The translations under genes were made by a program, and so were the position numbers. Of a stretch of DNA of 64,000 nucleotides, positions 7,694 to 16,426 are shown piece by piece; position 1 is the first letter of the stretch, and every line of letters starts with the position of its first letter. The stretch is from Gammaproteobacteria bacterium (GTDB taxonomy: Bacteria; Pseudomonadota; Gammaproteobacteria; Pseudomonadales; Azotimanducaceae). The notes beneath the pieces were generated by a model. The model did no database searches and was not told the DNA's origin. It was given only the letters and a program-made list of their open reading frames with translations. The stretch lies in NCBI GenBank assembly GCA_007694905.1, contig REEU01000152.1:1-64000 (forward strand). The letters are read 5' to 3'.

Positions 7694-9424
7694 GTGTCCG
7701 GAACTGCCGAGCCGATCAGCCCCGTCAGCTTGACGCCTACAGAACGTGGCCAACCCCTTCGCGTGACGGGTTTCGTCACCCTGCTCGAAGCCCTGGAGTG
7801 GGCAGCGACGGCGGCCACCGGCGTCAACTTCCACGACGGTCGCGGGCGACTGGACCGGTCGCTGACCTGGGGTGAGGTGCGCGATCTCGCCCGCGCCGCA
7901 GGCCAGCGTCTAGCGGCCTTCCGGCTGCCCCGAGGCAGCCAGGTGGGCATCATCGCCGAGACCCACGCGGATTTCCCGGTCGCGTTCTTCGCCTGCCGCT
8001 TCGCGGGGCTCACACCTGTACCGCTGCCGGCCACCGTCCACCTGGGCGGTCAGAGGCAGTACGTGGACCTGCTCGGCCGCATGCTGCAGAACGCGGACGC
8101 GAGGGTGTGCCTGGGCAGCGCGGCCTTCGCCCCGTTCCTGGACACCATGCCCGGTGCCGATGAGTTGCTCTTCCACGGCAGCGTCGATGCCCTGCTCGAA
8201 CGCGACGGCGCCGATCTGCCCGAGCCTCCGAGCGAGGACGAGCTGGCCTACATTCAGTACACCTCCGGCAGCACCCGGTTCCCGCGCGGCGCGATGCTCA
8301 CCGAGCGCTCCACCTTGCGCAACGTGTACGGCATCATGAACGACGGTATCTATCTCCATGAGAATGACCGTTTCTGCTCCTGGCTGCCGCTCTACCACGA
8401 TATGGGCCTGGTCGGGAAACTGATCGTCCCCATGGTGAGTCAGGCCTCCATCGACTACCTGGGCACGCGCGAGTTCGCGATGCGGCCACGCCTGTGGCTG
8501 CGCCTGTTGAGTGAAAACCGTTCGACCATTTCCTTTGCGCCGCCCTTCGGCTACGAGCTCACCACCCGCCGCCTGCGTGAGGGCGACGCCGAGGGACTCG
8601 ATCTCAGCGCCTGGCGCGTCGCCGGCTGCGGGGCCGACATGATTCGACCTGAGACCCTGGAGCGGTTCGCACAAGCCGTGGCGCCAGCGGGATTCGATCC
8701 GGGCGCGCTCGTCCCCTCCTACGGCATGGCCGAAGTGTCACTGGCTGTGAGCTTCACACCGCCGGGCAACGGGATGCAGGCCGACACCATCGATCTGCAC
8801 GGCCACCGTCCGCCCGAGCCCGGCCAACCCGCCGGGCGCACCACGCGCTTCACCCGCTGCGGCCGTCCCCTGCCCGGCTACGAGGTGGAGGTTCGAGACA
8901 CGGACGGCAGCCTGATGCCGGAGCGGCGCGAAGGCTCCATCTATCTGCGTACCCCGAGCACCATGGAAGGCTACTACGCAGCGCCCGAGATCAATGCCCA
9001 GGTGCTGCAGAACGGCTGGCTGGACACCGGCGATCTCGGCTACATGGTGGACGGAGACGTCGTCATCACCGGGCGCCGCAAGGACCTGATGATCGTCAAC
9101 GGCCGCAACATCTGGCCCCAGGACATCGAGCACGTCGCCGAGCAGCATCCGGGCGTACGCACAACCGACGCGGCGGCATTCACCGTGGACGCCGAGGACG
9201 GCAGCAGCCTGCTCGTGGTGCTGCTGCAGTGCCGGGAACAGGACGAGGAAGCCCGCACCCAGATGCTGCGCGCCATCCGTCGCGACATCCAGGCGGAGTT
9301 CGGGGTCGAAGCCCGGGTGCAGGCCGTCCCGCCTCACAGTCTGCCGCGAACCACCTCCGGCAAACTGTCGCGTTCCCAGGCGCGACTCGACTACCTGGCG
9401 GAGCATGCGCAGCAGAGCAGCTGA
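7694..9424 (+). CDS. Fatty acyl-AMP ligase / acyl-ACP synthetase
   Basis: A 576-residue ANL superfamily enzyme. Visible motifs are the phosphate-binding loop YIQYTSGSTRFPRGAML (about residue 190), the adenine-pocket SYGMAEVSLAVS (about 345), WLDTGDLGYMVDGDVVITGRRKD (in pieces, about 440-465) and the C-terminal lysine in RTTSGKLSR. The overall pattern (Y-T-S-G-S-T, later KDLMIVNGRNIWPQDIE) is that of FAALs, which load acyl chains onto an ACP rather than CoA. I chose the GTG at 7694 because TTGGAG lies 5 nt upstream and sequence before it is not protein-like. By analogy with the acyl-ACP synthetase of the Caulobacter ceramide genes, it probably charges the ACP at 842. It leads an operon with the CerR-like reductase and a phosphopantetheinyl transferase. 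Confidence 0.87.
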   Translation: MSGTAEPISPVSLTPTERGQPLRVTGFVTLLEALEWAATAATGVNFHDGRGRLDRSLTWGEVRDLARAAGQRLAAFRLPRGSQVGIIAETHADFPVAFFACRFAGLTPVPLPATVHLGGQRQYVDLLGRMLQNADARVCLGSAAFAPFLDTMPGADELLFHGSVDALLERDGADLPEPPSEDELAYIQYTSGSTRFPRGAMLTERSTLRNVYGIMNDGIYLHENDRFCSWLPLYHDMGLVGKLIVPMVSQASIDYLGTREFAMRPRLWLRLLSENRSTISFAPPFGYELTTRRLREGDAEGLDLSAWRVAGCGADMIRPETLERFAQAVAPAGFDPGALVPSYGMAEVSLAVSFTPPGNGMQADTIDLHGHRPPEPGQPAGRTTRFTRCGRPLPGYEVEVRDTDGSLMPERREGSIYLRTPSTMEGYYAAPEINAQVLQNGWLDTGDLGYMVDGDVVITGRRKDLMIVNGRNIWPQDIEHVAEQHPGVRTTDAAAFTVDAEDGSSLLVVLLQCREQDEEARTQMLRAIRRDIQAEFGVEARVQAVPPHSLPRTTSGKLSRSQARLDYLAEHAQQSS

Positions 9425-9461
9425 AACTCCGCAGACGATTTCTCCAAGGCGCGCTCCAGCC

Positions 9462-10406
9462 ATGTCGGAACTGCTTGCCAGCCCGGAACTGAGCGGACCC
9501 ATCGCCATCACCGGCGCCACCGGCTTCGTAGGTCGAGCCCTGACGCTGCGACTGGTCCGGGCCGGTGTCGTCGTTCGGGCCCTGGTCCGACGCGCTGATG
9601 CCGACCTTCCTGAGGAGGTGGAGCGCGTTCGCGGCGACCTGGAGAGTCCAGCCGCCCTGGAACATCTCGTCGCGGGTACGTCGCTGGTGGTCCATTGCGC
9701 CGGCACGGTCCGCGGTATCGACCGGAACGCCTTCGATCAGGTCAACGTGGCGGGCACCCGGGAGCTGCTCGCCCGCATCGGCCAGGCCTATCCCGGGGTC
9801 AGGTTGATCCACCTGTCTTCCCTGGCCGCACGCAGCCCGGAGCTCTCCGACTATGCAGCCAGCAAGCGGGCCAGTGAAGCGCTCTACGGTGGCGATACCC
9901 GCTGCCGATGGACGCTGCTGCGACCCACCGCCATCTATGGGCCCGGAGACCGTGAGCTCGCACCCCTGTTCGACAGCATGGCCCGCGGCTGGGCGCCCCG
10001 GATCACCGTCGTCGGGGCACGGCTGACGCTGATTCACATTGATGATGTGGTGGACGCGATTCTGGCCGCCGCAACGCACAGCGAATGCGTGGACGGCTGC
10101 TTCGAACTCGCCGATGCTCGCAACGACGGCTACGACTGGGCAGAACTGTGCGCTGCGGTCAGTGCGCTGCGGCAGCGACGGGTGCGCGAAGTGCCGATTC
10201 CGCCCCGGTTGCTCACAGGCCTCGGCTGGATCAACGTCGGTCTTGCCCGGCTCCTGCGCTATGCGCCCATGCTGTCGCCGGGCAAGGCGCGGGAACTGAC
10301 CCACTCGGATTGGTCCTGCGACACAGAACCGTTCCGGCGGGCCAGCGGCTGGACGCCACAGATCGACCTGCCCACTGGACTCGCCAGCGTCCTCGGCCCT
10401 GGTTGA
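9462..10406 (+). CDS. cerR: NAD-dependent epimerase/dehydratase family, CerR-like ceramide reductase candidate
   Basis: A 314-residue extended SDR. The N-terminal Rossmann glycine motif is IAITGATGFVGRAL (about residue 15), the acidic adenosine site follows in RGDLES, and the catalytic tyrosine/lysine pair is YAASK near residue 130, followed by LRPTAIYGPGDRE. In Caulobacter, cerR encodes a reductase of this family needed to reduce the 3-oxo group during ceramide synthesis. Close linkage to spt, ACP and acyl-ACP synthetase supports that role here, though the family also includes sugar epimerases. The ATG at 9462 is used; an upstream in-frame ATG at 9405 lies inside the ligase gene and gives a less likely N-terminus. 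Its stop overlaps the next start as TGATG. Confidence 0.75.
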   Translation: MSELLASPELSGPIAITGATGFVGRALTLRLVRAGVVVRALVRRADADLPEEVERVRGDLESPAALEHLVAGTSLVVHCAGTVRGIDRNAFDQVNVAGTRELLARIGQAYPGVRLIHLSSLAARSPELSDYAASKRASEALYGGDTRCRWTLLRPTAIYGPGDRELAPLFDSMARGWAPRITVVGARLTLIHIDDVVDAILAAATHSECVDGCFELADARNDGYDWAELCAAVSALRQRRVREVPIPPRLLTGLGWINVGLARLLRYAPMLSPGKARELTHSDWSCDTEPFRRASGWTPQIDLPTGLASVLGPG

Positions 10407-11092
10407 TGGCGCGAAGCCCGCAACCGGAGTCCATTGCCGTCAGCTACCCCCCCGGCGCGGCACGAGGTCGCTACTGGCGCCTGCCCAACTCGCCGGCTGC
10501 ATTGGCCAGCATGCGCCCCTGGCTGGCCGGCCGCGACCTCACCCTGGCCAGGCGCCATCAGCTGCCCAAGCGCCGCCGCGCCTTTCTGTTGGCCACAGCG
10601 CTGTTGCGCTACGCGCTCGGCGAGCATCTCGGTACCGGGCGACGCGTGCTTCCTTTGCAGCGCCGATCGCAGCGGCGCCCCCGTATCTGCGCCATGCGCT
10701 GGGCGGAGCCGTTGAGCCTGTCTGTCGCCCACACGGACCGCTGGGTGCTGGCAGGCCTGCTCCCCGGCGGCCGCCGGCTCGGCCTGGATCTGGAAGCAGC
10801 GACGCGATCCATTTCACCGGCCGTGGCCCGGCGTCTGCCATGGCCTGAGGGCGGTTTACGACCGACCCTGATGCAGCGCTGGACGCTGGTGGAGGCCGCG
10901 CTGAAGGCGGACGGCCGCGGTATCCCTGCGCTCGCGCAACTGCAGCTCGTGGGTGAGGACGGCCCCGGGTGGCGATTCCGTTGCGGCGTCTGGCAGCTGC
11001 GTGGCGCTGCCATCTCCGAACTGTCCGGCCACCCTCGTGCGTGTGCAGCCATCGCCATCGCTGATCCGGTCAGGGCTGCATCGCCGCCTTGA
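10406..11092 (+). CDS. 4'-phosphopantetheinyl transferase superfamily protein
   Basis: A 228-residue Sfp-type protein. The magnesium/CoA motif is LGLDLEAA (about residue 130) and the second motif is RWTLVEAALKADG (about residue 158). In most Sfp enzymes this reads W-x-x-K-E-A-x-x-K; here the first lysine is a valine while the glutamate and second lysine are kept. It transfers the phosphopantetheine arm of CoA onto carrier proteins. The start overlaps the CerR stop (TGATG), so it is translated with the island operon and is the natural activator of the ACP at 842. Its 3' end overlaps the convergent broken hydrolase by 23 nt. Confidence 0.78.
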   Translation: MARSPQPESIAVSYPPGAARGRYWRLPNSPAALASMRPWLAGRDLTLARRHQLPKRRRAFLLATALLRYALGEHLGTGRRVLPLQRRSQRRPRICAMRWAEPLSLSVAHTDRWVLAGLLPGGRRLGLDLEAATRSISPAVARRLPWPEGGLRPTLMQRWTLVEAALKADGRGIPALAQLQLVGEDGPGWRFRCGVWQLRGAAISELSGHPRACAAIAIADPVRAASPP

Positions 11093-11706
11093 GACTGTGG
11101 TAAGCACGATCGAGAGACATGCCCGAATCACCCCGGCGTTCGTCCAAGTCGGAGGTAGGCGCTGTCGCGACAATCGCTTCGAAATCCGCCCCTTGCGCGA
11201 TCAGGCGCGCGATGCGGTTGCGCGGCCACTCAAGATCCTCGACGTAGCTGACCATGACGGCACGATCAGTCACCGGACCTTGACCGGGCACGACAAAGGT
11301 CTCGTTTTCGATTTCGATTTCGTCGAGGATGGCAAGCACGAACGCGATCAGGCCGTCGAGATCACCGCCGTTGTCGTGGTCGATGAAGGCCCAGCCGGCG
11401 GACACGAACACGTCGCCCATGTGGACGATGCTGCGGCCCCGGAAGATCACCGCGGCGTCGCCGGTCGTATGCGCCGGCCCGGTATGGATCAGATCAATGT
11501 GCTCGCCGTTGAAGTGCAGCTGCATGCGATCGCCGAACAGCAGATAGCGGCCGGGAGCGATCTCCTCCACGGTGATGTCCGCATGCTCCGGATCCCCGCC
11601 GAAGGCCTCGAACATCTGCTGACGCTCGAGAGGGGTTGGATGGCTCCAGGCTGCAACGGCCAGCAGGCCGTTGCAGCCTGGCGGTGATGCTGGATCGGAC
11701 AGTCAT
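11070..11706 (-). pseudogene. Metallo-beta-lactamase-fold hydrolase, frameshifted and lacking its zinc-binding core
   Basis: A good start exists at 11706 (GGAGG 7 nt upstream; MTVRSSITARL), but that frame soon leaves the hydrolase sequence. The matching frame (LLAVAAWSHPTPLERQQMF, then a readable 181 codons from the ATG at 11615) continues 1 nt out of phase. A positively charged start plus LLAVAA would form a signal peptide if the frames were joined. The body has VEEIAPGRYLLFGD, typical of the N-terminal strands, followed at once by LIHTGPAHTTGD, VHMGDVFV and VVPGQGPVTDR from the C-terminal half. The whole H-x-H-x-D-H segment (about 90-100 residues) is missing. The frame change falls in or near a perfect hairpin at 11646-11681. 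Probably non-functional. Confidence 0.65.
11646..11681. repeat. Perfect 16-bp inverted repeat with 4-nt loop
   Basis: Arms CCAGGCTGCAACGGCC (11646-11661) and its exact complement (11666-11681) flank AGCA. It lies inside the 5' coding part of the broken hydrolase gene, where the reading frame is lost. Such a perfect hairpin within coding sequence is unusual and may mark an insertion or rearrangement joint. Confidence 0.85.
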
Positions 11707-11740
11707 GGGTCTGCCTCCAGCATGGTTCACGGCAGGGTCC

Positions 11741-12517
11741 TCAGGGTCCCGAGAGCCGGAACAGCCGCCGGGTCCATACCGACTGGAAAAAGGGATCCAC
11801 TAAGCGGTAGATCCGCCCGCTGATCTGAACCGGTTTGCCTCGCTCCACCGCCCTCAAGCCCTCACGCACCACCACGTCCGCGTCGTACCAGAGCATTTTC
11901 GGGGATTGCGCCTTCATCTCCAGGGCGCCGGCCACGGCGTGGAACTCCGTATGAGTGAAGCCGGGGCAAAGCGCCGAGACGTTGACGCCGTCGGTGCGGA
12001 CGCTTAGATGCATCTCCTCGGACATGTGCACGAGGAAGGCCTTGGAGGGCCCGTACAGACACCCACCGGCGCGGGGAATCCGTGCCGCAACCGAGGCCAC
12101 GTTGATCACCCGCCCGAAGCCGCGCGCCTGCATGCCGGGGACGAACAGGTGGCACATATGCGCCACCGACAGGACCATGAGTTCCAGGTAACGCGCATGG
12201 CCCTCGAAATCACGACCCTCCAGCAGATGTCCCGAGCTGGCACCGGCATTGTTGATCAGGTAGTCGACGTGAATGCCGCGCTCGACGAGCTCGGCGTGGA
12301 TCTGCGCCGGTGCTTCGCGCTCGCTGAGATCCGCGGTCAGCAGGGTGGTCTCGATACCATGGCGCGCGCGCAGGGGTGCGGCGACCGCCTCCATCTGCTC
12401 CGCGCGCCGTGCCACGAGCACCAGGTTCCGGTCCTGCGCCGCAAGCTGGCGTGCGAACTCCGCGCCGAGGCCGGCGGATGCGCCAGTGATCAGGGCCGTG
12501 CGTCGTGACTCCGCCAC
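11741..12517 (-). CDS. Short-chain dehydrogenase/reductase, DltE-like
   Basis: A 258-residue classical SDR with the TALITGASAGLGAEFARQL cofactor motif at the N-terminus, NNAGAS near residue 90, the catalytic serine in NVASVAAR and YGPSK near residue 155. The C-terminal part (GRIYRLVDPFFQSVWTRRLF) resembles the DltE-type subgroup, whose members often act on lipophilic ketones or acyl substrates. The start is GTG at 12517, 2 nt after the TGA of the amidohydrolase gene, so the two are co-transcribed. No substrate can be assigned. NADP preference is suggested by the arginines after the second strand (LVARRAEQ). Confidence 0.82.
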   Translation of the reverse strand: MAESRRTALITGASAGLGAEFARQLAAQDRNLVLVARRAEQMEAVAAPLRARHGIETTLLTADLSEREAPAQIHAELVERGIHVDYLINNAGASSGHLLEGRDFEGHARYLELMVLSVAHMCHLFVPGMQARGFGRVINVASVAARIPRAGGCLYGPSKAFLVHMSEEMHLSVRTDGVNVSALCPGFTHTEFHAVAGALEMKAQSPKMLWYDADVVVREGLRAVERGKPVQISGRIYRLVDPFFQSVWTRRLFRLSGP

Positions 12518-12519
12518 GG

Positions 12520-13680
12520 TCAGTCGGCCTGGATCCGCATCAGTGATGCGAAGTTGCCGTGGTAGAAGCGGTCACGATCCGCAGATCTGATCTGCCACTG
12601 TTCGAGCGCCGCATCGAACTTGCCGATGGGATCACGGCCGCCCTCGGGATGCGGGTAATCAGAGGCAAACATGAACACCTCGGGACCAACGTCCTTGATC
12701 AGCCAGCCTGCATCCTCGTAGGGAAACAGGCTTACCCGAACCTGACGACGGAAGAACTCGCTGGGCTTGACCTCCAGACCCTGCAGCAACGGTTCCATCT
12801 TGCGGAAGGCGTGATGCCCCTGATCGAGAATACGCACGAATCCGGGCACCCAGGTGGCACCGAGCTCGATGACGCCGCACATGAGCTTCGGGAAGCGCTG
12901 AAAGACCTGATCGTAGATCAGCGCGGTGAGGAAATTCTGTGGCGAGTGGCTGATCGAATGATAGTCCTTGCCGCGCAGATTCTCCCCACCCCCCAGGAAA
13001 TCCGTTGGCTTCGGCTGGCCGTTCTCATGATAACGCGGATCCATCTTGCGCCCGCCACCGATATGCAGTACGAGCGGCACGCCGTGCTGCGCAAGCGTTC
13101 CCCAGATGGGATCGAAGTCGACGTGGGAAGGGGAGCGTTCGCCGGCAGGATCGGAACTGACCCAGAACGCGGCAATGCCGTCGCGAACGCCCGCCTCCAC
13201 CGCTTCCAGAGCGAGACCGGGATCCTTGAGTGGAACATAACCGACGGCATCGAGGCGCGGATCCTCACGGCAGAAGTCCGCCATGTGGCGATTAAGCATG
13301 TCCGCGCCGCCATAGAGGACATCGAGCTCCTTCGAGCGGGCGAACTGGCCGAGAGAAAACGTGGGAAATACGAGCTGACGCTCGAAGCCGAGCAGATCCA
13401 GCGCATGGCGCCTCTCCTCCGGCGTGGTCGCGCCGTAGGCGGCCCAGCCTTTGGGTCCGGAAATCAGAGGTGTCTCCAGCAGCCGGGTCGTGGCTTCGGG
13501 GTCCGCGCGACGGGTTTTGGCCTTATCGATGGCCTTCGTCACCCCGACCCCGCCGGCGCGGGTAGCCGCCTCGCGAATCAGTCCCCGCTGCTCAGGCCGT
13601 GCGTAGGCGGTCAGCCAATCGAGGGTCTCCATGACGTGGCTGTCGGAATCGTAGATCTTGCGGCCAGCTGCATAGGTCAT
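12520..13680 (-). CDS. Amidohydrolase family 2 (TIM-barrel metal hydrolase)
   Basis: A 386-residue amidohydrolase-2 protein. Its N-terminal metal site is YDSDSHVME (D-x-H-x-x-E, the usual variant in this group); further ligands are suggested by VLHIGGG and FASDYPHPEGG near the C-terminus. Family members hydrolyse or decarboxylate aromatic and other acids. I prefer the ATG at 13680, which has GGGAGGG about 9 nt upstream, over the upstream in-frame ATG at 13701. It lies between a D-aminoacylase-like gene and an SDR, all on the minus strand with short gaps, so they likely form one catabolic operon. The substrate is unknown. Confidence 0.82.
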   Translation of the reverse strand: MTYAAGRKIYDSDSHVMETLDWLTAYARPEQRGLIREAATRAGGVGVTKAIDKAKTRRADPEATTRLLETPLISGPKGWAAYGATTPEERRHALDLLGFERQLVFPTFSLGQFARSKELDVLYGGADMLNRHMADFCREDPRLDAVGYVPLKDPGLALEAVEAGVRDGIAAFWVSSDPAGERSPSHVDFDPIWGTLAQHGVPLVLHIGGGRKMDPRYHENGQPKPTDFLGGGENLRGKDYHSISHSPQNFLTALIYDQVFQRFPKLMCGVIELGATWVPGFVRILDQGHHAFRKMEPLLQGLEVKPSEFFRRQVRVSLFPYEDAGWLIKDVGPEVFMFASDYPHPEGGRDPIGKFDAALEQWQIRSADRDRFYHGNFASLMRIQAD

Positions 13681-13721
13681 GAAATGTTCCCTCCCGGTCA
13701 TGCGCCGATATTCATCCTGGC

Positions 13722-15452
13722 TCAGACAGCGTCGCAGGCACCTCGCAACAGTCGCCCCTTGAGCGCGCGCGGCTCTCGGATCTGCGCCTCGCCATCACGG
13801 AACGCCACCGCACCGGACTTCACGGTGACTGCATAGCCATCAGCCTTCTGGATCAGGCGCCGCCCGCTGGCGGGCAGATCGTGCACCACCTCCGGGGCGT
13901 GCAGCTTGAGACGGTCGAAGTCGATGACGTTGACGTCCGCGATGTGGCCAGGAGCCAGCAGCCCGCGGTCATTCAGCCCCACCTGCTGCGCCGTCTTGCG
14001 GGTCAGGCCGTGGATCAACCAGGGCAGTTCGAGCCCGTCGCCGCGCGTCCGGTCCCGCGCCCAGTGGGTCAGCGTACTGGTCGGGAAGCTGGCATCGCAG
14101 AGTGCGCCGCAGTGGGCGCCTGCGTCGGACAGTCCGAACAGCGTATGCGGGTGGGTCATCATGCTGCGGACGTCATCAAGGTTGCCCGCAGTGTAATTCA
14201 TGATCGGGAAGTACAGCAGATTGTGGCCGTCCTTCTCGAGCAGCAGATCGAGTACGACGTCCTCAGGCCGCCGCCCTTCCCGCGCGGCCCGCGCCGCAAC
14301 GCTGTTGTCAGGGTGGGGCTCGTAATCCGGCGGGTCGCCGAGCGGGAACATCTTATGGAACGCCGAGAGCAGGAAATGACCAAGGTTGTTCTGCGGGTCA
14401 AAGTCGATCCGCTCGGCCAGCAGTCGCTCGCGGAACGCAGGATCCCGGAGCGCGCGCACCTTCTCTTCGAGCGGTGCGTTGCGCAGCGGCCGGAACGTCT
14501 CGTGGGCGAGGAACGGGTTCAGGGTGACACTCAGACCCTGGATGACACCCGTGGGGCGGGGCGGCACCTGACCGCGCATGTTCACACCGTCCGCCTGGGC
14601 TTCGCTGATGCGAGCCAGCACGTTGGACCAGATTTCCGGATGGCGATCGTCCTGCTCTATGGTCAGTGACAGCGGCCGACCCGAGGCCTCTGCCATGCCC
14701 CGCACCAGTCCGAACTCGGCATCGAAGTCCCAGAAGTCGGCAATGAGTTGGATCACGCCGCGGCCGGTGCCGCCCAGCGCCCGAGCGATACCCCACAGTT
14801 CGTCCTGTTCGGCCTTAAACGTGGGGGTGTGGTTGCCAGCGCGGTCGCGGTGCTTCTCGGTGCGCGAGGTGGAGAACCCCAACGCGCCCGCCTCGATGGC
14901 CTCCACCACCAGGGCGCTCATGCGCTCAACGTCCTGGGCGTTAGCCGGCTCCAGTCGGGCAGCCCGTTCACCCATCACGTAGGCACGCAGCGCCCCGTGA
15001 GGAATCTGCAGGCCCACATCGATGGCCAGCGGCGAGTGCTCCACCGCATTCATGTACTCGGGGAAGCTCTCCCAGTTCCACTGGATGCCTTCAGCCAGCG
15101 CCGTACCGGGAATGTCCTCCACCCCCTCCATGAGCTGAATCAGCCAGGCGTGACGCTCGGGTGCGCAGGGCGCGAAACCCACCCCGCAGTTGCCCATGAC
15201 CACCGTGGTCACGCCATGGAACGTGGAAGGCGTCAGATACGGATCCCAGGTGACCTGGCCGTCGAAGTGGGTATGGATGTCGACGAAGCCTGGCGTGACG
15301 ATCCTGCCGCGAGCGTCGATCTCGTCGCGACCGCGGCTTGCGACTTCGCCGACGGCGGTGATCCGATCACCGTCGATGGCCACATCGCCCTCGCAGGGCG
15401 CCCCGCCGCTGCCATCGTGGATCAGACCACCGCGTATCACCAGGTCGTGCAT
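13722..15452 (-). CDS. N-acyl-D-amino-acid deacylase / D-aminoacylase family amidohydrolase
   Basis: A 576-residue urease-superfamily hydrolase. It opens with the small beta-domain (DLVIRGGLIHDGSGG), then PGFVDIHTHFDGQ (H-x-H metal site, about residue 60), the family cysteine in GNCGVGFAPC (about residue 90), and near the C-terminus GLSDAGAHCG. These are the marks of D-aminoacylases, which release D-amino acids from N-acyl forms; many environmental members act on other amides. Start ATG 15452 has GAGGAG about 9 nt upstream. First gene of the minus-strand set with the amidohydrolase and SDR. Substrate not predictable. Confidence 0.85.
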   Translation of the reverse strand: MHDLVIRGGLIHDGSGGAPCEGDVAIDGDRITAVGEVASRGRDEIDARGRIVTPGFVDIHTHFDGQVTWDPYLTPSTFHGVTTVVMGNCGVGFAPCAPERHAWLIQLMEGVEDIPGTALAEGIQWNWESFPEYMNAVEHSPLAIDVGLQIPHGALRAYVMGERAARLEPANAQDVERMSALVVEAIEAGALGFSTSRTEKHRDRAGNHTPTFKAEQDELWGIARALGGTGRGVIQLIADFWDFDAEFGLVRGMAEASGRPLSLTIEQDDRHPEIWSNVLARISEAQADGVNMRGQVPPRPTGVIQGLSVTLNPFLAHETFRPLRNAPLEEKVRALRDPAFRERLLAERIDFDPQNNLGHFLLSAFHKMFPLGDPPDYEPHPDNSVAARAAREGRRPEDVVLDLLLEKDGHNLLYFPIMNYTAGNLDDVRSMMTHPHTLFGLSDAGAHCGALCDASFPTSTLTHWARDRTRGDGLELPWLIHGLTRKTAQQVGLNDRGLLAPGHIADVNVIDFDRLKLHAPEVVHDLPASGRRLIQKADGYAVTVKSGAVAFRDGEAQIREPRALKGRLLRGACDAV

Positions 15453-15600
15453 GGGTGCGTACTCCTCGTCTTCCAGACCCCTGAGCTTGCACTGAAGGGC
15501 CTACAGGTTCAATTCGACCGCCGGCGGCGCTCTATACGCTGCCGTGCCGGTGCCGGTATCATCCGCGCCTCCAAAGCCTAATGAGAGAGAATTAATACCC

Positions 15601-16365
15601 ATGGATATCGCAGGCAGCAAGGCCATTTTCGTTGGCGGCGCCTCGGGCATGTGCCGGGCCACCGCAGAAATCTTCGCGCAACGCGGCGGCAAGGTCGCCA
15701 TCCTCGACCTCGAGTCCTCGGACGGCGAGGCCGTAGCCAAGGAACTCGGCGGTTTTTACATGCCTTGCAACGTCATGGACTACGAGGGCATGGAGAAGGT
15801 CATCGGTGCCGCGGTCGAAAAGCTCGGCGGCCTGCATTTCTGCGTCAACACCGCCGGCGGCGGCGTTGCCAAGCGCACCATCGCCCGTGATGGCGAAATG
15901 CATCCGCTGTCCGACTTCCAGCGCATCATCGATTTGAACCTGATCGCCAGCTTCAACATCAATCGTGTCGCCGCCAAGCACATGAGCGGCAACGAGCCCA
16001 ACGAGGAAGGCGAGCGCGGCTGCATGATCAACACCGCCTCCATCGCTGCCTTCGAAGGCCAGATCGGCCAGGTGGCCTACACCGCCGCCAAGGCGGGCAT
16101 CGCCGGCATGACGCTGACCATGGCGCGGGATCTCGGAGCGCTGGGCATCCGGGTGATGACCATCGCACCGAGCCTGTTCGCCACCGGTCTGACCAAGGGC
16201 ATCCCGGACGAGGGCGCGCAGCAGCTCACCAAGGATGCAGCCTTCCCCCGCCGCATGGGCAAGCCGCGTGAATTCGCGATCCAGGCCATCGCGATCTTCG
16301 AAAACCCGATGATGAACGGCTCCACCATACGCGTGGACGGCGGCCAGCGCTTCGCGCCGCGCTGA
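15601..16365 (+). CDS. Short-chain dehydrogenase, 3-hydroxyacyl-CoA dehydrogenase type-2-like
   Basis: A 254-residue SDR with FVGGASGMCRATAEIFAQRG as cofactor loop, the catalytic serine in MINTASIAAFEGQIGQ and tyrosine/lysine in YTAAK. The pattern (DLESSDGEAVAKELGG, later APSLFATGLTKGIPD and a C-terminal DGGQRF) matches the HSD17B10 / FabG-like group of NAD-dependent 3-hydroxyacyl-CoA dehydrogenases. The acidic residue after strand two predicts NAD. The ATG at 15601 follows a purine-rich GAGAGA about 10 nt upstream; the frame is open to 15544 but that part is not conserved-looking. Stands alone, ending at a strong hairpin. Confidence 0.82.
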   Translation: MDIAGSKAIFVGGASGMCRATAEIFAQRGGKVAILDLESSDGEAVAKELGGFYMPCNVMDYEGMEKVIGAAVEKLGGLHFCVNTAGGGVAKRTIARDGEMHPLSDFQRIIDLNLIASFNINRVAAKHMSGNEPNEEGERGCMINTASIAAFEGQIGQVAYTAAKAGIAGMTLTMARDLGALGIRVMTIAPSLFATGLTKGIPDEGAQQLTKDAAFPRRMGKPREFAIQAIAIFENPMMNGSTIRVDGGQRFAPR

Positions 16366-16379
16366 GATCGCCCTGCAGG

Positions 16380-16404
16380 GGCCTGCGCACGCTGTGCGCA
16401 GGCC
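16380..16404. terminator. Hairpin terminator between convergent genes
   Basis: Perfect 11-bp arms (GGCCTGCGCAC at 16380-16390 and its complement at 16394-16404) with a GCT loop sit between the plus-strand SDR stop and the minus-strand acyltransferase stop. No long T run follows. Confidence 0.7.
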
Positions 16405-16426
16405 TGGTCCAGTCGTCAGCGCAAAG

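Noticed and set aside
12559-13836. A 425-codon plus-strand frame opposite the amidohydrolase
   Set aside because: Shadow of the minus-strand amidohydrolase, whose metal motifs and ribosome site are convincing.
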